Made by a program: the position numbers and the translations under genes. The notes below the pieces were generated by a model, which worked only from the letters and a program-made list of their open reading frames with translations, searched no databases and had not been told where the DNA came from. This document shows positions 36,601 through 47,353 of a stretch of DNA of 64,000 nt, piece by piece (position 1 is the first letter of the stretch; every line of letters begins with the position of its first letter). The stretch is from Casuarina equisetifolia (Eukaryota; Streptophyta; Magnoliopsida; Fagales; Casuarinaceae), in contig CM052359.1 in NCBI GenBank assembly GCA_028551475.1, positions 13,207,583 to 13,271,582 on the forward strand. Direction: 5' to 3'.

Positions 36601-36766
36601 CTTTTTGTACAGGAATCAACATCCTGAAAACATTCTCTCCAGGCCACCCAGGCCACATATTTTCTTCAACGACTTTAGAATCATCCTCAGATACTTCTTT
36701 TTGAAGAGGACCAGAGTTCTCAGGCATATCACCTGGCTTGCCTTCATTTGAACCTTCACTAGACAT
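30618..36766 (-). CDS. Triple-KH RNA-binding protein, PEPPER/FLK group
   Basis: Six exons (minus) join in frame to 439 residues: 36766-36494, 34285-34036, 33700-33552, 32677-32399, 31616-31422 and 30791-30618. The start is MSSEGSNEG. Three KH domains keep their GxxG RNA-binding loops: GRKG at 61-64, GKQG at 152-155 and GKSG at 334-337. [20 protein letters not shown] before KH1 and [11 protein letters not shown] and [11 protein letters not shown] after KH2 are signatures of the PEPPER/FLOWERING LOCUS K branch, nuclear proteins acting on flowering-time and floral-identity transcripts. A Pro/Gln/Tyr-rich linker separates KH2 from KH3, and the tail is Gly/Tyr/Ser-rich. At 439 residues it is nearer to PEPPER than to the longer FLK, but I do not decide between them. 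Intron 1 is 2.2 kb (36493-34286). Confidence 0.92.
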
Positions 36767-37720
36767 GTGAATGTTTTCTGGCAGAAGCAACCAGAGCAAA
36801 CAAATTAGCATATATAGCCATGACTATATACTTCAAAGAACAAACCCAAAGAAGAGATCAGCTTTATGTATCCCTACCTACATTTTCATGTAAATTACCC
36901 TAGAAGAAAATGAATCACGTAAATGAAAACTAGTGCAGCAAATCCACTTACTGTGAATTTTCCCCCCAATATACTCAACAATTGCTCATTAAACAGTTTT
37001 TCAAGACTAACATAATTAAAGCTAAAGACATGCAAAATCACAGCCTTAATGTGTAAGTTCATCGTTCTTTCCCATCTATGTAACCGTTAGTACAAGAAAT
37101 AACTAGTTAAACTACAATGGCAGCTACATTTTCCACTTTCTTTTCAAAAAATAACGTCGATTCAGTTTCCTGCGCATATTGTTCTTCTACTTGCTAGGCA
37201 ACCAAACAGGTTATACAGTCGACTTCAATCATGTTTACACCCTAAGAAGCCGCTTACACGAGAAATATTTTCTAAATAATGATAAAAGACCTAGAGAGAC
37301 GAAACCCCAAATTCTATAACACACAAAACTTGACGAAGAAGAGTAAAAGATGCAGAGCGGGTATCATCAAAAACAATGAACGACGCACATAAACAAAGAG
37401 AAACACATACAAATTGACGAAGAATAGTAAAATATTCAGAGGGAGATTTGAAGAATGCAGAACGCACATAAAGAAAAAGACACACAAGCGACACACAAGT
37501 TTCGCTTGCATGTACACGTAAAATCCAAGAGAAACAAGAAATATCGAAAATTGTTAAGGAACAAAGCAACCAAATGAAAAGCTTACATCAATGAGCTGTA
37601 ATTTACAGTTACAGAGAATGGAAGGTGAAATTTTTGGAACAGAGAGAGGAGGAAAGGGAGGCTGGGTAAGATGAATGGGCGTAAAGGTTACATAAAGCGA
37701 GATGCATAGAGCAGAAGCCT
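36767..37720 (-). promoter_or_regulatory. 5' UTR with leader intron and promoter of the KH gene
   Basis: On the minus strand, TTGCTTCTGCCAG at about 36790-36778 is a good acceptor 11 bases before the ATG, and GATGTAAGC near 37586 is a possible donor. This implies a 0.8-kb leader intron and a GA-poor first exon at about 37588-37690. Leader introns are common in this gene group. No TATA box could be assigned with confidence. Confidence 0.5.
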
Positions 37721-38887
37721 CGTTGTTTTACTTCTAACTCCTTTGACATTTTGCTATGTTTAATTTGGCCCCGTACTAATCTGAATTCTATTGGAAGAAA
37801 ATTTCAAGGCTTCAAAAATGATATTTTACTGTCTAAGTTGAGAAAGCAAGTCTTGAAATGTGAAAAGGATGGTGATGGGTGGAGAGTATTTTATATTATT
37901 TAAATATGATTTGAATAGCCTCCCTTGTCAATCAACATTTCTAAGAAGGACCTTTTTAGTTTAGGGAGAGTTTATCTTGATATTTTGCTACAAACTCCAA
38001 ACTCCATCGATGGTATGCACGGCTACTCAGGGGGAGCTCTTAGTTTATCATATTTGATATAATCTTTCCATTTTTATTGTTGCTTGCTAATACAACAAAT
38101 GCACTGCATATGACCAAGATCTGTACTTATTTCTCTTATGTTGCTTAAATTTGAATTCTATTTTTTAAAATTTAATTATGGTATGATTTCTACTAATATG
38201 GTGCTATTATGATAAATTTTTTGTTGTGTATAACTTTCAATTATCATATATTCTGTTTGCAAATCTATGCATATGTATTGTTGGTTTATAAAAGAATGAA
38301 AGACAAAACTTAATGTGTTAAGATATTGTGCTATCATTATGGTTATATGAGGGAGAAATTATCATGCAGAAAAGGAAATTTCTCTAATTATAGACAAGAA
38401 ACAACAACTCTCTCTCTCTATTTAGATGTTTTCAAATTCAATTGTTATGGTAACTATTGGTTAGCTGTCATGTATATGATCCTACCTCCTTTATTTTGTG
38501 ATTGGTTGGACTAATTTGCAAGGAAACTATCCCTAAGGAGGCGTTATGAGCCCTTATGAAATGTTGAAATAACACCATGCCATATTTTGATGGTCTATAG
38601 TTTACTAATTGTGATGTCAATAAAACAAAAGGAAAAAGAAATATATGATAATATATTGGTTATATGCACTTTGGCATTGTTATAGGAGGAGAAGTATATG
38701 ACTTGTTATAAAGGAATATATTTTCTTATTTGTTATATTGATGTGTTTTGGACTTAGGGACTTGACATATTTTATGCATCAATAATATATGTTTGAAGGT
38801 GTCTATAAGTGATTTGAAAATGGTGGGCTAAAACCTATATGTATTACATCAAAATGTTTTATTTTATTATCATCAAAAAAGGGAAGA
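37721..38887. other. AT-rich intergenic DNA without a recognisable gene
   Basis: No frame looks coding. The last bases (ATCAAAAAAGGGAAGAA at about 38872-38888) resemble the polypurine tract of an LTR element, so part of this stretch could be the decayed interior of that element, although no pol motif is visible. Confidence 0.4.
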
Positions 38888-40542
38888 ATGTTGGAAAATA
38901 TTAATATTTTGATGATGAAAAATAATAAATTATAATATGAAAATATTATAATTAAAATCATTGCTTGTTTATTGATTTAAATAAGAAAAATAATGATGGA
39001 CCTTTGTAATGTGTGCATGTAAAATCGTGACCCAAGCCTAGTCCAACAAGCAGCACGATCCAGTCTAAGTAAGAAGCCAAGCCCAAAAGTCTAACTCGTA
39101 TGTAATGCAAACCCATATCAACCAAGCCCTGTTTGCATGAGCCTAGAGAAGCGCAACCTGCGTGCTCGCAACCGGATCTAGATGCGCGACCCTGCTTCTT
39201 GATCCAGAAAATAGCGCACCCCACAGGACTTGTTCGACCTGAGTTCGCGAGATGCGACCCGAGTTCACGATCCAGAAGCGCGATCCAGAGAAGCATGACC
39301 CGCCATTCAAATGGGCTGCCGATAATAGCTCCGGTGACGGCAAAAGATACATTATTCTGAAGGTATTGAAGAAGAGAAAGATATGTGAAGAAAAATCAAT
39401 GACCCACTCACCTAGAGAAGATCAAATCAAAGATAATTCGAAGTGTTCTTTGCAACCCGCAACCCGCAACCCAGTTTGATTGGATTCAAAATTGGAAGCA
39501 AACCAAAGTGTTTCAGAAGCCAAAATTATGGGGATTTGTCAAGTAAGAAGTTGATTCTTTGATCTATAAAGTACCCATGAAGATTTACTTCAAGATTGAA
39601 GAGGATTGAGGAGGATTCAAGTGAACCCAAAAAGTCCGACCCATGACCCGTTTTGCCTCCACGAAGCTCCAAATTAGTAACTTAAAAATTTGATCGAAAT
39701 GGTAGCATTTTGGAGCACAATTTTGAATGAAATTGAGACAGAAAGCAAATATTGTCTTCTTTCTCTCATATGAGCACCAAATCAAGCAGAGAATAAAAAA
39801 AGAGGGAGTTCCAATGGGAAAAAGATGTCATTTACTTTAGAAATGTTAGAATGGTTTTTTGGAAGTAAAATGTTAATTTATGTAATGTTATATTAAAGCA
39901 AAAAGCTTATAGAAAAACTAGAGAACAAAAATCACAAAAAACCAAACATCTTTTAAGAAACTCATATTCTTCTCTTAAGTTCATCTAACTCATGAATTTG
40001 TTTTTTATTGAGTAATTATATTCTGAGTTTACTATTGCTCTTAATTATGTGTTAGAGAATTACTTTGTACTTCAATATATATTATTTATTGAATTGATTT
40101 TTTACAAGAGAACAATGTTACGATTTGAACAAAATTTGAAACTTTTGTTTAAATCATTTTGTAATAGTTTTGTAACACTTGTTTGAAGTTTTTAAATTAT
40201 ATATTACATATTTTGTAAAAGCTAAACATGAAATTTGTAATATTTCAAAGAGAACTTGTAACTAAGTTTAAGAGATTGGTTATCCTGATAAGGGATTGGA
40301 TATCCCTTATTATCAATTGCGAATTAATTGGAAGATTGACTTTATTAAGTTGTTAGAGTGCAATAAAGTAAGTGCCAAGATGACTTAAACCAAATTACCA
40401 ACCAAAAATTCTCTGTGTAATTGTGCTTTGTGTAAATGTGAATGCTTTAGTTACTGCTATATATTTATTAATTGCTACATATATCAAAAATGAAAAAGAC
40501 AAAAATATTTTTAAGAAACCTAATTCACGTTACTATAGAATC
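38888..40542 (+). mobile_element. Candidate LTR (solo or 3' LTR of an unrecognised element)
   Basis: The polypurine-like AAAAAAGGGAAGAA is followed by TGTTGGAAAATATTAATATTTTG, a start typical of plant LTRs. A plausible end is TCTAACA near 40542, giving TGTTGG...CTAACA, about 1.65 kb. Inside are a TATA-like CTATAAAG near 39563 and a strikingly GC-rich core (39030-39310) with repeated words such as GATCCAGA, GCGACCC and CCGAGTTC. No second LTR, primer-binding site or pol domain was found, so the call rests on end structure and base composition. Confidence 0.35.
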
Positions 40543-41229
40543 TAACAACCTATAAAAGTATTGAAGTGACCCATAATATTGATGGACTCCTCCATATGGG
40601 TTGGCAGCATAAGTTTGAACAAACCTAGGTGGCCCATGAATGTGCTAGCCACAAAACAATTCGGCCTATATGGGCCCTTCTCCAAGCCGTCAGAAAAATT
40701 ATTTTGCCCGAAGAATCTTTGCATTGGGAAGGCAAAGTCATCGCTAGTTTACCTTGGAAGCATGGTGCCACCACAAATAGGTCTAGGAAGCAATCCGTTC
40801 ACCTTGGACTTGCATGTCCCAATGGGATCTTGTGCATGCCTATCGAAATATGGAGCAAGCGGTAGCTAAAGAAAGGCCGGTCTTTGAGAAAGCCCTCCAC
40901 TAGAACAACATTTGATGACTGACAATGATCCAAGATGGGAAAAAACCATCCCATTTCAGGCCAAGAAATAGTCTGATTTGGATTTGACTAGCTATGATTT
41001 GCTTGAGATGAAGTCCAATCAGCCATGGTAGTGGTAAAGGATGATGGTGGGTGGCCTAAAATGGATGATGAGTGGTCTGGAGCCACCAGAGGGTTAGCTT
41101 GTGCAGTCAAGAACATTGGCTAGGGTTTCAGGGGTGTTTTGGGAAAATCCAGAGGAAATTGAGGGTAAAAAGGGAATTTTAACTAAAAAATGAAAAATGA
41201 AAATTGCAAAACTTGATTCTCACTTCAAA
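40543..41229. other. Intergenic DNA, no gene supported
   Basis: Overlapping open frames on the plus strand at 40579-40869 are not similar to anything I recognise, and the two frames contradict each other. 40600-41160 is less AT-rich than its surroundings, with G-rich phrases such as GGATGATGGTGGGTGG. It may be old transposon interior. Confidence 0.4.
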
Positions 41230-41600
41230 TTCATTTATGATAGCTAAAAAAAATTTAAGAAGCAATCGGCTCAGCAAATGAAACTTTCTATCGATACTAT
41301 GTCACATAATATAAACATAAAGAGAGAGAATGAAAACATAAAGCATATGAGTGAGAGATTCAATTCTATTGAATCTATAGTGAAGTGAACCTTACAGTAT
41401 TATGCCTATATAGATAGGCCTAAACCTAGCTCATATGGTAATTGCTATACAAGGAAAATACTAATTCTAATACAATTAGGAAAATGGGAACGTAATAAAG
41501 TAATGCACAATAATTGTATTACTCCTATTAACAATAATTCATTTCCTTGTTATAAGAGAAAAACAAAATATATTTTCTATCTTATTTTTTTTTCATCCTA
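41230..41600 (-). mobile_element. Possible LTR fragment on the minus strand
   Basis: On the minus strand a TATATAGGCATAATACTGTAAGG word (about 41416-41394) resembles a TATA box with an LTR-type start region, preceded by AT-rich U3-like sequence (ACAATTATTGTGCATTACTTTATTACG). No LTR ends or internal domains are visible. This is a weak call based on promoter-like structure only. Confidence 0.25.
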
Positions 41601-41640
41601 TGAAACATAAGTGTTAAGAAACTCATTTTTCTCTCAAAAG

Positions 41641-41975
41641 CCAATTCAAGAAATATTAGGACACTAACATTAATCAAGCACACACACTTGTATCTTAGAA
41701 ACATAAAATTGGATATCCACACTATTTATGATACTAATTGAAATAATTTGACCCTAATCATTTTGTAATATTGTTTTCTATGTAGATTTTATACTTATCT
41801 ATATTTATAGGAGAACTAAAAGAGAACTTATACTTTAATACGATATTAATAAATTTATTCTCATATCAAAAATTGACTCAAGAAATAGAAGAGTATATTC
41901 ATAATTAACTAGACACATACACTTATTCCTTAGCACCATAGAATTAGCCATCCACACCATTAATAACAGATATCC
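41641..41975. repeat. Diverged direct duplication of about 95 bp
   Basis: 41641-41736 (AATTCAAGAAATATTAGGA, then ACACACTTGTATCTTAGAAACATA, then TATCCACACTATTTATGATA) and 41876-41972 (GACTCAAGAAATAGAAGAG, then ACATACACTTATTCCTTAGCACCATA, then CATCCACACCATTAATAACA) share word order and many bases. The copies are separated by about 140 bp. The second copy overlaps the end of the coding-like segment at 41944-42141. Confidence 0.55.
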
Positions 41976-42141
41976 AAAAGCCCATCTCTTTCAATCCTTC
42001 CTCTTCTTCCATCCATTTCTTCACCATTTCCCTACTTCTTTTCCATGCCTTATCCCTTTCTTCACGATTTTCCTGATACTTTTCTATGCCTTCTACCAGG
42101 TAAAGCGATTCAGCTCGACTTAGATCAGTACACCTTTCGTG
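41944..42141 (-). pseudogene. Short coding-like segment, probably a gene fragment
   Basis: On the minus strand an open frame without its own ATG runs from about 42141 to a TAA at 41946-41944. It encodes a highly charged helix-like segment (GIEKYQENREERDKAW, then SREMVKKWMEEEEGLKEMGFW). Low Ser/Leu content and alternating charge are unlike random AT-rich DNA. It may be the last exon of a lost gene, since TTTACCTGGTAG just upstream could act as an acceptor. I do not recognise the family. Confidence 0.35.
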
Positions 42142-43368
42142 TCAAGTATTGTGTACGAACAACTTCAGTTAAGTCAACACCATCTTAAGAAATAATTTCA
42201 GGGTTGCAGCCTCACACCACCAGAAGTCAGCATACATGGGGAAGACTTTTCTTTTGGTGTGCGTTCCATTGCTTTATATTACGGCTGTCGGTTCATAGCA
42301 ATGCTTTGAATTCAGCCATTCCCATCCTTGAGTTTCCACTTTAAATAATTGCAGAAATCTGAGACAAGACATCGAATTTTAAGGCACTCCACAGTCAAAA
42401 AAGTTGTGCTACATAAACTAACATGATCGATTGCACTCAAGCACTTATTACGACTTTTGTTGTTGTTATGCCTCCAAAAGTGCTACTTTTCTCATGGAAG
42501 TAACGAATTTGATGTCCATCTTAGAAGTTCCATCTGCTATTCCCTCTTTTACCATTTATGAATACTAGCGACGCTACAACAAGAGGGCTTAGAAGGAGAA
42601 TTGCATTTAAGCAAAGTTTCAAGGTACAATGCTGGCAAGGGAGGTAATAGTAATTTGATAAAAAGAATTGTTGGCAGATCAATGTAAATCCTATGACAAA
42701 TAACATATACAATAAATTCTAATAGAATATCAAAAAATTTATGTTGTTCATTCTTCACTCTTTCGGCAGGATTTGAGAGGGCGACGTCACTCGAGGAGCG
42801 TGGTAGGTAGGGCTGATGTGGCTCGAATGTTTGACGTGTGTGTCCAGTTGGTATAATGATGCGTGATGTGGCAGTGCTGTCATGGCATCATCTATATTCT
42901 TCTTCAATATGTATTACAATTTATAAGCCTTACATTGATGAATTTTGTTTATCACTTCCTTTTTTATTTTCACAATAATAATTGTGTTCTTTAGACTTTA
43001 ATTATTAAATTTTTTTTTTCTATTCCTTTTAAATTGTAACTTCAAAAGATACACTCAGTAAGATTATTATAAAACTTTTATTTTTTATAATCTTAATCAT
43101 TCAACTTACTTCTTTCTTTCATTATTTAGTTCTTCAAAACAGTCCATTCATAGCTAACATTGCTCTCTTTATGTAAGTAGTAAAGATGCAATCAAAGATT
43201 AAATGCTCATGTGCTTCTTGTTATTGGTGATATAAGTTGCACCGTTGATCCACTAAGTTGTTCCATTCAAACAACATTTTTTACTTCACAATTAGTTCAT
43301 AAGAAGATAGATATGACTTTTATTTTAACGAGGACATCAATACAAGAATTAAGTAATGTAGAATACAT
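42142..43368. other. Intergenic DNA, no gene supported
   Basis: A GC-richer patch at about 42768-42900 (GGGCGACGTCACTCGAGGAGCGTGG and following) stands out from AT-rich flanks but encodes nothing obvious. The remainder has no coding or RNA gene signal that I can support. Confidence 0.4.
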
Positions 43369-43698
43369 ACATTTCTAATACACTTTCTCACCCTAAGTGT
43401 GGGAAAACACCAAACATCCAAATTTTTGCCTATTAACAAAGAAGTATTTCACTTAAATTTAAACTTTGATACCATGTTAAAAAACTTATTTTTTTCTTTC
43501 TAAAACCAGTTTTTAAAGAAATAAATAAATCTTACATTTCTAATACACTTTCTCACCCTAAGTGTGGGAAAATACCAAATATCGAGATTTTTGCCTATTA
43601 ACAAAGAAGTATTTCACTTAAATTTGAACTTTGATACTATGCTAAAAAACTTATTTTTTTTTCTTTCTAAAATCAGTTTTTAAAGAGATATATAAATC
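43369..43698. repeat. Recent tandem duplication, 165-bp unit
   Basis: 43369-43533 and 43534-43698 are near-identical tandem copies. Each starts ACATTTCTAATACACTTTCTC, passes through CCTAAGTGTGGGAAAA and TTTTTGCCTATTAACAAAG, and ends CAGTTTTTAAAG followed by an A/T-rich tail. Only a handful of substitutions and one or two small gaps separate them, so the duplication is young. Confidence 0.9.
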
Positions 43699-46600
43699 TT
43701 TTATTATAAAAAAGACACCGGACAAGAATTAAGTTCTAACCAATGGGTTTCTTTTCTTTTCTTAGGAATTCCGGCTGTTCTTTCTAAACAGTCGGTGCTT
43801 ATTCCCTTCACAAATCATAAGGTAGCTGGCTGGAGATGAAGTTTGTTGGGCCAAACTTCCCATTCGAATTTATTAGGTTACGATTATTACTTTCACCCTT
43901 AAAATTAAAATTAATCTGTAATATATATATATATATATATTTATAAGCAAAAAGAACCACATGCCAATATATTAATAATATATGATATTCACCAAAATTT
44001 TAATACTAATTTTTTACTCTAATAAAAGGTAATATTAAAAATAAGTTTACAATCAAATTCAAAAGCTAGTTTATGAATCAAAGAAGTATTTTCCATATTT
44101 GAATATTACTTACAAATTATATTTTTAATGTGAAACTTTCGTTTCAATTTTATCCCATATACTAAGTATGCTTTAAGCTCAAACTTGAACAAAATGAAAT
44201 AGATACCCTTTGTATTACTGAACATATTTTAAGGACTTAAGATTAAATAGAAATTATAATGAATTAATCTTAATTTTAATGTCATATTACAAAATAAACT
44301 TATAATCAACTTGAAAATTAACTCATGAGTTGAGAGAATATTTTTTATATTTAAATATTATTCAATAATTATATTTCCAAAATGAAACTTTTATTTCAAA
44401 CAAGAAGTATGTTGCATGAGATTTTATTTACGAGCAAAAAAAAAAAGGTCTTATTGGAAATATTGAATATGATACTATTTTAGTAGGTATATTTTTTTTT
44501 GAAAAATGTAAAAACAAAAACTATAAATTTAATTTATTGGTAATATAATATAAATGAAATTTCATAACTATGACCCCAAAACCATAGGAATTTCCACGAA
44601 CAAAAAAAGAAGAAGATGCCTAACAGGAATTGATTGGTGTCATCCCTTCCACTGAATAGTCTCAATAATACACCCCCAACAAACGAAAAAGGAAAAAGGT
44701 AGTAAACATGCCTGAAATGTGGAAACAGATGCTATTCCAAAAGGTACTTTGACTCTAAGGGCAACCCTGTAGCATAAAATCTTTAATTCGCATGGAAGTC
44801 ATGATTCCGCTTGCTTTTTTGTGTATGGTTTGATTGGTGATAGATTTATCTATTGTCGCTGGAAGTAACATTATAAGAACTTTATTCTGCCACCATTTTC
44901 AAACAGCACAGGGACCCAGAAAAGCTCATTTCGAATATGATTTTTCCTACACGAACTTTGTTTCCATGGTTTCCAAACAGCACAGTAGCCTTCACTGTGT
45001 CCCTTTTGGTCCAACTTTGCTTGATGAACCTACTAAAACCCATGATAAGTATTTTATTGCTGTGGCTTCTTTTCCTTCGTTTGCATAGATTTCTGGGCCA
45101 ATGGTGGTTTGGCTGTATTTCAAACTTCTAACGCGTTCTTTCACTTTTCTTGTGGGAATCCACGATGACTCGCGACCACATGAATGTGATGGTACAGATT
45201 TTCCTTAGCTGGATCTCAATTCATAATTGTGCTAACTTGTCTGGTCTTATCCATTCCACACCATCCTACTGCTAGATTAGCGTTTTTAGTACATCAGTGT
45301 GAGCCGGCTGGCAAAATTTAAACCACTTCATCAAATTGTGGAATGTGATGGGAAATTATATTTATTGGTAGTTTGAAAAACTTTCTGGCTTTTTCTGTCT
45401 TTAGGGTGTGTGGGGAAAGACCTTTAGCTAAGCCATCGACATCATAAAGGTGTTATGCATTTACCTTTGGAGATATACAAGGGATTTTTTGTCAAAAATG
45501 ATGAGCCTTTAGATTAGGGATGGATTCTACTGGTTTTAACTATATTAGACTAAGTTGTATTTCTTACTGTGTACTTGAGAGTTTTATATCAGAAAGTAAA
45601 ATCATTGAAACAAGGTTTAAATAACTAAAAGAAAAAGACTTTATATGTAAACATATTCTCATTTTTTACAAGTTGGTTTTACAAGAGAAACAAGTCTTCC
45701 TTGTATAATATCTTATGAAGGTCTCAAATGAGCTATCCCTTTGCTTATGGGTTGGGTTTCGTAGGAAGTGTTTCCTTACACAAGTGATAATGTGGTATGT
45801 AGAAATTTGAGGTGAGTCTTATATTATTAATATATTGATTGATGGTGCTTCTTATATATTGAGGTGTTTTTCACCTATATGTTGATTTTAAAAAAAGAAA
45901 AATTCCTTTTAATAGTTTATTTAGGTGAACATATATTTGTCACTTGCATATATTCCTTCCCTGCAATAATGAGCTTTGAACTTGAAGGACATAAATGAAT
46001 GCATACACCAGGTAGCACCAAGCAAATAGTGGAGTCAACGATGAAAATTTGGCAATGACTGGGATTTTCAACTGCAACAACAAATCAATGCTTGTCTGCT
46101 AGACCACATGGCTCTCTGCCATGTTCATCTATGTGGTGTTGAACTTTAAGGGCTTGTAGGCCACTTTACAGATAGTAACCTCTCTAGTCTTCCTCCACTC
46201 TCCGGCCACGTAAAGTAGAAACTCAATTTTAGAGAAGACAGATAAGTTTTGAGGATCTATTCTTCTTTTGATAGAGTGGTATGGAAGATTTCAGAACTGC
46301 AACTGAAGCTAAAGTAGTTGAAGTTTAGCAAGTTTCATTAGGATGCCAATGAAATGTTTGGAGTAAACACAAATAATAACTGTAAAGAACACTTTGCTTT
46401 TGGAAATGTGCTGATTCAACTGTAGCTTTAAGAGGCCAATCAGTGTTGATTAAGCTTCGAATTGAAGCTTGGCATCACAGTTCGGAATACCATCATTGTG
46501 GAAGGTTCTCCTCCTCCCACCTTCCCTTTACCCCAGTGGCAAGCAAAAGACAAATCCTTTACTTGAGAGCTGAAAACACAAGTTCAAGATCCTTGAAAAG

Positions 46601-47158
46601 AAGTCAGACCCTAAAAGCCAATCGCCTCCACTTCTGAAGGTTCTCTTCGCTGTGGTTCTACAGACGTGTAGTTTCACAGAAAAGAAGAACATAACTTTGG
46701 ATGACCATGGACAAAAAGTGAAGCCTATCTGCTCGTGATTGCGTGTACGCTTTTCCTGTTTCAGTTACTATGAATCACTCCTACATTGACAGATCCATCT
46801 GTTCTTGAAACCTGGATTTGTAGTAGGCTGTATATGTAAGGAAAGCAGTAGTCGGCTCTGTATGTAAACAAAGCTGTTAAAGATTGTAACTTTCTCTGTC
46901 GGCACCCAAGAGTAGCTATTTGGGTTGAACATACTGTTACTAAAGTACGAGATTGAATATGGAACAAGTGTAGAAATTGTGTAATTTAGAAGATTAAGTT
47001 TTAACCAATTTCTTGAGAAACGAACAGTTTTATGCAGATATATCTGGCAAACATTTCGACTAAATTATATAGCTATATGTGAAAAGCAAGCTAGGGGTGG
47101 TGTAGAAAGTGGACTCCATGTCATGTGACCCAAGAAAGAATCTGCTCTCATCCTTACG
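43699..47158. other. AT-rich intergenic DNA with simple repeats
   Basis: A (TA)n run lies at about 43920-43940. A diverged duplication of roughly 110 bp is seen at about 44036-44150 and 44290-44400 (shared words AAATAA-TTATAATCAA, TATTTGAATATTAC and TGAAACTTT-TTTC). Open frames at 44834-45131 and 46443-46637 have no recognisable motifs. The right end is the likely promoter side of the MIR166 transcript. Confidence 0.4.
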
Positions 47159-47166
47159 TATATAAG
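47159..47166 (+). promoter_or_regulatory. TATA box of the MIR166 transcript
   Basis: TATATAAG lies about 105 bp upstream of the miR166 hairpin in otherwise mixed sequence, at a spacing that would place transcription start near 47190, just before a (CT)n leader. Plant MIR genes are RNA polymerase II genes with TATA boxes at this distance. The assignment is positional. Confidence 0.55.
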
Positions 47167-47213
47167 GACCCCGTGAAAAATAATGCATGGCATATCAGGA
47201 ACTCACCGCCCTG

Positions 47214-47243
47214 TCTCTCTCTCTCTCTTTCTCTCTCTCTCTG
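47214..47243 (+). repeat. (CT)n microsatellite in the pri-miR166 leader
   Basis: A CTCTCT run with a few T insertions lies between the TATA box and the hairpin. CT-rich leaders are common just downstream of plant transcription starts. Confidence 0.7.
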
Positions 47244-47263
47244 GTTCCCCTCATATGCGAAAA

Positions 47264-47353
47264 GTTGAGGGGAATGTTGTCTGGTTCGAGATCCTTCAGC
47301 TAAGCTCAAGCTACCAGCTGAATGATTTCGGACCAGGCTTCATTCCCCTCAAC
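47264..47353 (+). ncRNA. MIR166: MIR166 precursor hairpin
   Basis: The 3' arm at 47328-47348 is the canonical miR166 21-mer (starts TCGGACCAGG, ends CATTCCCC). The 5' arm carries the star strand GGAATGTTGTCTGGTTCGAG at 47271-47290. The arms pair almost throughout, from GTTGAGGGGAATG against CATTCCCCTCAAC at the base to CAGCT/AGCTG near a small loop, over 90 bp, which is the classic miR166 foldback. miR166 cleaves HD-ZIP III mRNAs (PHB, PHV, REV, CNA and ATHB8 types) and so controls leaf polarity, meristem and vascular patterning. A TATA box and a CT-rich leader precede it. The family assignment is secure; the member letter cannot be given. Confidence 0.97.

Noticed and set aside
40579-40869. 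Two overlapping plus-strand frames of 78 and 96 codons
   Set aside because: They contradict each other, show no recognisable domain and lie in repeat-like DNA.
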